A DNA stretch of 5,651 bases from Balneolales bacterium (lineage in GTDB: Bacteria > Bacteroidota > Rhodothermia > Balneolales > Natronogracilivirgulaceae), in the NCBI GenBank assembly GCA_007120555.1, contig SKNL01000031.1:1-5651 (forward strand). The letters are read 5' to 3'. Positions 1-4,294 of the stretch are shown one piece after another. Position numbers and translations under genes: made by a program. Position 1 is the first letter of the stretch, and each line of letters starts with the position of its first letter. The notes beneath the pieces are model-generated. The model had not been told where the DNA came from, searched no databases, and saw nothing but the letters and a program-made list of their open reading frames with translations.

Positions 1-707
1 CCCTTGCCTGCCCGGCCGAGATCGTAGTGATAGGGAGGCATGATGATCTGGAAGTCCATGCTCATCTCACCAGATTCGGGATCCACGGCAATAAAGCTGA
101 GTGACCCATCGAAATTCTCCTTGTAGGAGTCGATCGGCACATCCTTGTCCATTTCATAGGGGATGCTGAAGCGGGTGGCACCAAGGATATACTCGGTGTT
201 TTCCGTTACGAAGGTGGAGGCGTGGTTTCCGCCCGTGTTGGGAAGCTCCAGAATTTCGGCCGTCTCGAAGGTGGTCAGGTCAATGCGTGCCACACGCGGG
301 GTATTGTTGCCGTTGATGAAGATCCAGCGTCCGTCCGGCATCCCGTTTGTCTGTGAGAAATCAGGGTGGTGCGAGTCGTCCCACGGAATGAATCCGTAGC
401 TGGTCATCAGCAGCGGCTTGGTCTCTTCGGAGTAGCCGTATCCCGATTCCGGATCCTGTGAAAATACCGGGATGTTACGTAACATGCGCGCCGAGGGCAG
501 TCCCCAGACGCTCAGCTGGCCACTGTATCCACCCGAAAAGAATGCGTAGTATTCGTCATATTCCCCCGGAGCTACGTAAACCCGCTGTGCGGCATCGCGG
601 GTGTCCAGCATGCCCGTCTGGGACGGACATCCATACATGATCATCGCGAGCAGGCCGAAACCCAGAAGCAATGATGTGATTTTCCAGATGGTTGTTTTTT
701 GTGCCAT
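1..707 (-). CDS. nosZ: Nitrous-oxide reductase NosZ, clade II (Sec/lipoprotein type), N-terminal part; 3' end beyond left edge
   Basis: Reduces N2O to N2 outside the cytoplasmic membrane, using a CuZ cluster in an N-terminal beta-propeller and a CuA site in a C-terminal cupredoxin domain. The 235 visible residues cover only the start of the propeller, so CuA cannot be checked. The leader (about residues 7-26, hydrophobic) has no twin arginine and ends in MYGC with Cys27, so Sec export and probable lipid anchoring are inferred; this fits clade II. Recognisable NosZ blocks are FSGGYSGQLSVWGLPSAR (57-74), DDSHHPDFS (110-118, the His-His pair His113-His114 expected to ligate CuZ) and GRWIFINGNNTPRVARIDL (126-144). 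His162 in GGNHAS is a plausible third CuZ ligand. The reading frame is intact to the edge. Start: ATG at 707 with a weak AGGA 3 nt upstream. It lies 32 bp after the cytochrome c gene, so the two are probably co-transcribed. nosD/F/Y/L would be expected beyond the left edge. Confidence 0.95.
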   Translation of the reverse strand, partial: MAQKTTIWKITSLLLGFGLLAMIMYGCPSQTGMLDTRDAAQRVYVAPGEYDEYYAFFSGGYSGQLSVWGLPSARMLRNIPVFSQDPESGYGYSEETKPLLMTSYGFIPWDDSHHPDFSQTNGMPDGRWIFINGNNTPRVARIDLTTFETAEILELPNTGGNHASTFVTENTEYILGATRFSIPYEMDKDVPIDSYKENFDGSLSFIAVDPESGEMSMDFQIIMPPYHYDLGRAGK

Positions 708-731
708 GGTTCCTGATTTAATGGTTGTTTT
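688..731. repeat. 11-bp direct repeat flanking the nosZ start codon
   Basis: ATGGTTGTTTT (plus strand) occurs at 688-698, inside nosZ codons 4-7, and again at 721-731, in the leader 14 bp before the start codon, with a 33-bp period. On the mRNA strand this is AAAACAACCAT on each side of the ATG. It may be chance, a small duplication, or a translational/sRNA element. Nothing else in the short gap 708-739 looks like a promoter or terminator. Confidence 0.6.
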
Positions 732-739
732 GTAGTGGG

Positions 740-1219
740 TTAATCTCGCAAGTCTTCGCCTGTCTCAGCGTAATAGCGCAAAAAGTCGACAATCTCTATC
801 GCCTGCTCCTTGCTCACGTTCTGGTAAGGCATGATGGTCATGTACTCCTGGAGGAGTGCCTGTCCGATCGGATGACGGTTGGTCATTTCCTCGGGATTGA
901 GGATGAAGTTGATGATAAACTCGGGCGACCTTGCTTCGGTCACTTCGCCCAGCGGCGGTCCCACAAAGCGGCGGTCCATGCGGTGGCAGGCCGTGCACCG
1001 GAGATCGAAGATCTCGGCTCCGCGGCGGGCGCGTTCCACATTGAGATCCCCGATATCCAGCCTTTCGGTGACCGGCCCGATGCCGTGATCCAGTTCAAAT
1101 TCGGTCAGCTCCGGTGCTTCGTCCCGCGTATCTGCGGGTTCGCGTTCTTCTCCGTTGCCGCAACCGGTGTATATCAGTGCCATAATGAGCAGGAGCAGGA
1201 TTCTTGTTACTTGCTGCAT
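740..1219 (-). CDS. Monoheme cytochrome c lipoprotein, probable electron donor to NosZ
   Basis: This 159-residue protein is a small class I-type cytochrome c anchored outside the membrane. The leader (residues 1-19) is hydrophobic and ends in YTGC, giving a lipidation Cys20; Tyr at -3 is atypical of a lipobox. An acidic linker (about 24-60) precedes the heme domain. The single heme motif is CTACH (Cys75, Cys78, His79), and the likely distal axial ligand is Met130 in MTIMPYQ, followed by a C-terminal helix (about 137-151) as in c-type cytochromes. It lies 32 bp upstream of nosZ on the same strand. In clade II nos clusters a c-type cytochrome beside nosZ is common and is thought to carry electrons from the quinol pool to CuA, so that role is inferred from position. 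Start: ATG at 1219, chosen because it gives a complete leader; no Shine-Dalgarno is visible. A promoter-like element lies 26 bp upstream. It could serve another periplasmic reductase instead. Confidence 0.88.
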   Translation of the reverse strand: MQQVTRILLLLIMALIYTGCGNGEEREPADTRDEAPELTEFELDHGIGPVTERLDIGDLNVERARRGAEIFDLRCTACHRMDRRFVGPPLGEVTEARSPEFIINFILNPEEMTNRHPIGQALLQEYMTIMPYQNVSKEQAIEIVDFLRYYAETGEDLRD

Positions 1220-1245
1220 GACTTGTTCTGTTGTGGTTGATTAAT

Positions 1246-1297
1246 GGATATAAGTGTATTTTATCTTAATTTAGAGCGCGAAGAAGCTTCCTGTCCC
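1246..1297 (-). promoter_or_regulatory. Candidate promoter/operator for cytochrome c-nosZ, similar to the rrf2 promoter
   Basis: Read on the minus strand, 1265-1246 is GATAAAATACACTTATATCC, which matches 17 of 20 positions of the element just upstream of the rrf2 gene (1798-1779). Including the next 9 bases (to 1274) the match is 23 of 29. A -35-like GGGACA (1292-1297) lies 18 bp from a -10-like TAAATT (1268-1273), the same offsets as TTGACT and TATTTT at the rrf2 promoter. The site overlaps the end of the rrf2 coding region and its TAA stop. The resemblance is directly visible. Promoter or operator function is inferred. Confidence 0.5.
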
Positions 1298-1773
1298 TCT
1301 GCGGCCTTGCCGCCAACAGGGTTTCCTGCCGATCCAACATGGCTTCCGGCCGGTCCGACAGGGCCGGGGTTTTCAGCAGGACAGAGTTCGGAAAGTTTCG
1401 TGTGCGAAAAAAACTGGTCGATACTGTCGTTCAGATTGGTCCATTTTTTGAAAAAAACGGGTGTTTTCTCCATCTGTTCCTTCGGTATGCCCAGTCCGAA
1501 TGGCTGAAAGGCTTCTTCCCCTTCAACCGCGGTAATTATTTCCTTGAGCGTGATTTCGCTGGCCGGCTTGCCAAGCGCCACTCCGCCCCCGTAACCCCGC
1601 ATCGTCTGTACGATGTTCCGGGATGCCAGCCGCTGCATCACTTTCGTCAGAAATGCCGGCGGAATGCCCAGTTCCCGGCTCAGCACCTTGATGGAGATCA
1701 TCTCGCTGTCATGCTTTGCCGCCATGAACGCTACCGACCTGATCCCATATGTGCTGGCCTTCGAAAAATGCAT
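1261..1773 (-). CDS. Rrf2-family transcription regulator lacking the usual Fe-S cysteines
   Basis: This 170-residue protein opens with the Rrf2 signature: MHFSKASTYGIRSVAFMA, then a winged-helix region with LSRELGIPPAFLTKVMQRLASRNIV split across about residues 31-55 and the wing RGYGGGVALG (59-68), followed by ITLKEIITAVEG (74-85). Family members such as IscR and NsrR bind an Fe-S cluster through three cysteines after this point. Here the corresponding stretch, AFQPFGLGIPKEQMEKT and on to Trp111, has none; the only cysteine is Cys131. Residues 132-170 are a Gly/Ala/Pro-rich tail, probably disordered. It lies between the nrf/ccs genes and the cytochrome c-nosZ pair and ends 41 bp before the cytochrome gene, so it plausibly regulates nos and perhaps nrf expression. 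Start: ATG at 1773, required for the N-terminal signature; no Shine-Dalgarno is seen. Family assignment is firm. Ligand and targets are unknown. Confidence 0.93.
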   Translation of the reverse strand: MHFSKASTYGIRSVAFMAAKHDSEMISIKVLSRELGIPPAFLTKVMQRLASRNIVQTMRGYGGGVALGKPASEITLKEIITAVEGEEAFQPFGLGIPKEQMEKTPVFFKKWTNLNDSIDQFFSHTKLSELCPAENPGPVGPAGSHVGSAGNPVGGKAAEGQEASSRSKLR

Positions 1774-1778
1774 AATAC

Positions 1779-1807
1779 GTATTTAAGAGTATTTTATCCT
1801 AAAATAG
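1779..1807 (-). promoter_or_regulatory. 29-bp element upstream of rrf2, repeated upstream of cytochrome c-nosZ
   Basis: The minus-strand core GATAAAATACTCTTAAATAC (1798-1779) recurs with three mismatches at 1265-1246. Next to it, AATACGTATT at 1774-1783 is a perfect palindrome touching the start codon. The element lies 5 bp upstream of the ATG. Its recurrence suggests a shared regulator-binding or promoter-proximal site. Confidence 0.5.
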
Positions 1808-1811
1808 GATA
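1795..1811. promoter_or_regulatory. Perfect inverted repeat, candidate Rrf2 autoregulatory operator
   Basis: TATCCTAAAATAGGATA has perfect 7-bp arms around an AAA centre. AT-rich-centred dyads of this kind upstream of an Rrf2-family gene are typical of binding sites for these dimeric regulators. It covers the -10-like hexamer at 1801-1806, a position where bound protein would block polymerase. The copy at 1262-1278 keeps the left arm and centre but has lost symmetry on the right. Confidence 0.55.
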
Positions 1812-1830
1812 CCTCACAGGAACAAGTCAA
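1801..1830 (-). promoter_or_regulatory. Candidate rrf2 promoter (-35 TTGACT, -10 TATTTT)
   Basis: On the minus strand TTGACT (1830-1825) is followed after 18 bp by TATTTT (1806-1801). The AT-rich stretch 1832-1855 upstream could act as an UP-like element. If correct, transcription would start near 1794 and leave a leader of about 20 nt. An alternative -10 is GATAAAAT (1798-1791). The hexamers follow the general sigma-70 pattern; Bacteroidota-type promoters differ, so this is tentative. Confidence 0.35.
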
Positions 1831-1871
1831 GAAATAAATCGAAAAAATAACTGATTATCCGCGAAATGATG

Positions 1872-1898
1872 TAAAACCCTGTCTAAACAGGCGCAGGG
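1872..1898 (-). terminator. Weak stem-loop after ccsA, possible terminator
   Basis: The minus strand can form CCTGT-TTAG-ACAGG (1891-1878), or alternatively CCCTG (1898-1894) with CAGGG (1881-1877), followed by GTTTTA. It lies 20-45 bp past the ccsA stop, which suits the end of the nrf/ccs transcript. The stem is only 5 bp and the T-run short, so termination would be weak if it occurs. Confidence 0.3.
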
Positions 1899-1918
1899 GA
1901 CACTTTGGATGTATGAGA

Positions 1919-2713
1919 TCAGTAGGTGTGGATGCTGCCCTGGGCTGATGGCAGGTAGTTGACGCCAAACCAGCACACCATCAGGACAACAAACGCTGCG
2001 GCAAGAGTCCACATGGCCGGGCGCACCAGGTCCGGACAGTGTGCCCTGATATGGATATATGCCAGATAGACGATCCATGTAAGCAGCGCCCACACTTCCT
2101 TTGGGTCCCAGTTCCAGTAATGGCCCCAGGCTTCCTTGCCCCATATGGCGCCAAATATGAGCCCAAGGGTCAGAAAAGCGAAACCGATATAGACCATGTT
2201 GTCGGCCAGTGTGATGGTTTTCACCCGGAACTGCCCTCTTCGTCCTTCATAGAGCGCTTTGACTGCAACAATGGCCGAGACGGCCAGCAGTGCATAGGCA
2301 AAGATGTAGACAATCACATGCGGAACGAACCAGACGCTTTGCAGGGCCGGCATGAGAGCGCGGTCGTGGACATCCGGATTCAGCACGTTGATGCCCAGGA
2401 ACACAACGGCCATCAGAATGCTGTAGGCCAGTACCCAGCTGAGCTTCCAGCGGCGCCAGGTGAGGTAGCCGATCAGCGGCATGAAGAACCCGTACCACAG
2501 ACGGGTCTCGCCGAGCGTGCGCATGGGCGGACGGTCCAGGCTTCCCCACAGGCCCAGGATGAAGATGGTCAGCACCGCCATCCCGGCCCAGAAAAAAAGA
2601 TGGCCCATTATCTCCGCCCTGGGTTTCAGCCGGGCAAGATACACACCCGCAACGGCAGCACCCCAGAGGCCGGCCGAAACGGCAAATACAGCGGGAAATG
2701 CGCTCCAGGTCAT
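1919..2713 (-). CDS. ccsA: Cytochrome c biogenesis protein CcsA (system II heme-handling membrane protein)
   Basis: CcsA works with ResB/CcsB to move or present heme and ligate it to CXXCH/K motifs of exported apocytochromes. The 264-residue protein is almost entirely membrane-embedded, with about eight hydrophobic segments (roughly 2-26, 38-57, 72-86, 92-110, 128-150, 170-190, 207-222, 233-254). The defining tryptophan-rich WWD segment is WGKEAWGHYWNWDPKE (191-206). His132 before it and His262 near the C-terminus (GSIHTY) are the expected conserved heme-binding histidines. The start is ATG at 2713: it overlaps the resB stop as ATGA and has GGAGG 4 nt upstream. The same frame is open upstream to 3007, but that stretch lies inside resB and encodes non-CcsA sequence. 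The overlap implies translational coupling with resB and near-stoichiometric synthesis. In some bacteria the two are fused as one CcsBA protein; here they are separate. Confidence 0.95.
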   Translation of the reverse strand: MTWSAFPAVFAVSAGLWGAAVAGVYLARLKPRAEIMGHLFFWAGMAVLTIFILGLWGSLDRPPMRTLGETRLWYGFFMPLIGYLTWRRWKLSWVLAYSILMAVVFLGINVLNPDVHDRALMPALQSVWFVPHVIVYIFAYALLAVSAIVAVKALYEGRRGQFRVKTITLADNMVYIGFAFLTLGLIFGAIWGKEAWGHYWNWDPKEVWALLTWIVYLAYIHIRAHCPDLVRPAMWTLAAAFVVLMVCWFGVNYLPSAQGSIHTY

Positions 2714-4146
2714 GATACCTCCGTTTCTTGTCTGGTTCCGGCCGCCTGGCCGGATGTTTCCGTTGATCCGGATGTTCCTGCTGGGCCGGATGTCTCTGTC
2801 GACCCGGGAGGGCTGTCCAAAGCCACCTGGCCGTCCGTTGCACCCGGGTTCCAATCCTCCCCATCCGTTTTCTGCGTCAGTTCGGTGCCGATATCTTTTC
2901 CCAGCCAGAACAGGTACACTGCTCCCAGCAGCATCATGATGAATCCGGTGTAGACCACAGGAAGCCAGGGGTCGCGCACCGCTTCGATGATGCTTATGGG
3001 GGACCATTTCCCGAACCGGTCATCGTAGCTGAACTGGTACAGTTTCCACCCCCCGGCCGAATACGGATGGTTCACTTCGATATCAATCATCCGATTGTCG
3101 CCGCTTTGGGTATACAGTCTGGCAAGCGACATGTAGCGTTTGGATTGCGGCACTGTCATGGCCATGGCCCTGCCCTCTTCCAGCTCCAGGAACTGATGCC
3201 TCATGTTGAAACTGCCGCAGGTGATCCACCCGACAACCGTGTCGCCGCGTTCGGCATGCACGGCCCTTATCTGAGCCGCCGGCGCCGCACCGATATCATG
3301 GATGGGCTCGAACCGGTCATCAATGCGCGCCGATTCCGAGAAAAACCGGAGGATTTCGTAGTTCCAGCCGGACATGTACCCCGTTCGGCCGCGCTCTACC
3401 TCCACCAGGTCCTGTTCGCCGCGGATGATGAGACTGCCCGTATCGTGATCCAGCATTCCCATTTTGGGTGGATATTCCTCCATGTGGAAACGCTGCAGCT
3501 CCAGCGCAAGCGGAAGCTCCACGGTGCGGCCGTCCCGGTCGGTGCCGTACCAGACGGTCTGCCCGTCCGACAGCGTCATGGTAACGCGCTGCAGGTCACC
3601 GCTGCCCAGGATACCGCCTGCAATGACGATCCAGAGTCCCAGATGGTTCAGCAGGAAGCCGATGTTGCGTCCACGCAGGGGAATACTCCGTCTGACGGTA
3701 GTCATGGCCAGTACAAACAGGAACCATGAGATGCTCAGCAGGAAAGGCCAGCTTGTGGCCATTCGGGTGAGGCCCAGGCGGTCGATCCAGCTTATACCCG
3801 AAGGCTGTCCCTGCAGGAACAGGCCCATTAACAGGACCGATAATGTCACGGCAGCGATGGCTCCCATGCTTGCGGGGACCTGGCTGAGCCAGCGCACAAC
3901 GGGGTTTTTAGGCAGGGCCAGCTGCAATATCAGCGCACCCAGGATGAGCGCCGCCCCGATCACTCCGTTCCATGGCCAGGCGGGCGCCGAGAGTCCGTCG
4001 CCCGGTGTCACCCACTCCATGGCAAAACCGACCAGCAGCACCGCTGCCATGATCAGAAATGCCTCGGGGTAGCCCCAGGGGAAAACCCACACCGGTTTTC
4101 GTTTTTTTTTCCGGAGATTGTTTTCTCCGTTAGTCTTTGATTCCAT
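2710..4146 (-). CDS. resB: Cytochrome c biogenesis protein ResB/CcsB (system II)
   Basis: Partner of CcsA in system II cytochrome c maturation; it is thought to keep apocytochrome cysteines accessible while heme is attached on the outer side of the membrane. The 478 residues start with a basic cytoplasmic stretch (RKKKRK, 12-17). Hydrophobic segments follow at about 28-45, 60-78, 94-112, 133-150 and 164-182, then a large extracytoplasmic domain (about 185-392) and a last membrane segment (about 394-416). The block VNHPYSAGGWKLYQFSYD (358-375) is characteristic of ResB. His168 in LLNHLGLW, at the fifth segment, is a candidate heme-contacting residue. The C-terminal 60 residues are polar and contain the hexapeptide repeats STETSG-PAGTSG-STETSG, unusual for the family. 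Start: ATG at 4146, no Shine-Dalgarno. It follows nrfA by 148 bp and overlaps ccsA by 4 bp, suggesting an nrf-ccs operon. Confidence 0.92.
   Translation of the reverse strand: MESKTNGENNLRKKKRKPVWVFPWGYPEAFLIMAAVLLVGFAMEWVTPGDGLSAPAWPWNGVIGAALILGALILQLALPKNPVVRWLSQVPASMGAIAAVTLSVLLMGLFLQGQPSGISWIDRLGLTRMATSWPFLLSISWFLFVLAMTTVRRSIPLRGRNIGFLLNHLGLWIVIAGGILGSGDLQRVTMTLSDGQTVWYGTDRDGRTVELPLALELQRFHMEEYPPKMGMLDHDTGSLIIRGEQDLVEVERGRTGYMSGWNYEILRFFSESARIDDRFEPIHDIGAAPAAQIRAVHAERGDTVVGWITCGSFNMRHQFLELEEGRAMAMTVPQSKRYMSLARLYTQSGDNRMIDIEVNHPYSAGGWKLYQFSYDDRFGKWSPISIIEAVRDPWLPVVYTGFIMMLLGAVYLFWLGKDIGTELTQKTDGEDWNPGATDGQVALDSPPGSTETSGPAGTSGSTETSGQAAGTRQETEVS
2718..2722 (-). promoter_or_regulatory. Strong ribosome binding site for ccsA
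   Basis: GGAGG on the minus strand lies 4 nt before the ATG at 2713, inside the last codons of resB. It is the only strong Shine-Dalgarno seen at a gene start here and decides the ccsA start against longer in-frame alternatives. Confidence 0.8.
2748..2801. repeat. Three 18-bp tandem repeats in the 3' end of resB
   Basis: CCGGATGT recurs at 2750, 2768 and 2786, exactly 18 bp apart. The full 18-bp units are similar (GGCCGGATGTYTC in the outer two), and a decayed fourth copy begins near 2804. The unit length is two turns of six codons, so it encodes Ser/Thr/Gly hexapeptides in frame and copy number could change without a frameshift. It lies just before the ccsA start. Confidence 0.75.
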
Positions 4147-4294
4147 CTGAAGAATATGCAGGCTTCCTGCCGCAGACAGTTGCGCCTGCCGTTGCCTGTG
4201 AATAAATAATTGTGTTTCAGTCCCGGGCTGCCGTTGCGTCCCTTGCTATCTGTTTAAAGTCTGTTTGCTGTCTGTTTGTTATCCGTTTCGCTTG
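4147..4294. other. Intergenic region between nrfA and resB
   Basis: This 148-bp gap has no convincing coding sequence. It holds four 11-bp direct repeats near the nrfA stop, a 10-bp direct repeat CTGCCGTTGC at 4186-4195 and 4228-4237, and a small dyad GCAGG-CTT-CCTGC at 4158-4170 just before resB. No T-tailed terminator or clear promoter is seen, so read-through from nrfA into resB is likely. Confidence 0.55.
4245..4288. repeat. Four tandem 11-bp direct repeats downstream of nrfA
   Basis: Read on the minus strand, consecutive 11-mers are AAACGGATAAC, AAACAGACAGC, AAACAGACTTT and AAACAGATAGC, contiguous and starting 6 bp after the nrfA stop. The invariant part is AAAC(A/G)GA. One unit equals about one DNA helical turn. 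They may be regulator-binding repeats, an RNA element, or slippage products; the sequence alone does not decide. Confidence 0.75.

Noticed and set aside
472..485. Perfect 14-bp palindrome ATGTTACGTAACAT
   Set aside because: It lies inside nosZ and encodes a conserved Met-Leu-Arg-Asn stretch. No second copy was noticed, so it is probably chance.
725..1240. Plus-strand open frame (171 codons) opposite the cytochrome c gene
   Set aside because: The minus-strand frame encodes a leader, lipidation cysteine, CTACH and a Met ligand; the opposite frame shows no coherent features.
2039..2953. Long plus-strand open frame (304 codons) opposite ccsA and the end of resB
   Set aside because: It is antisense across two well-identified membrane protein genes, has low-complexity composition and no motif.
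1919..3007. Longer CcsA starting at 3007
   Set aside because: The extra 98 codons lie inside resB and do not resemble CcsA. The ATG at 2713 has a GGAGG site and the ATGA overlap.
4158..4170. GCAGG-CTT-CCTGC hairpin before resB as a terminator
   Set aside because: The stem is 5 bp with a 3-nt loop and no T-run follows on the transcribed strand.
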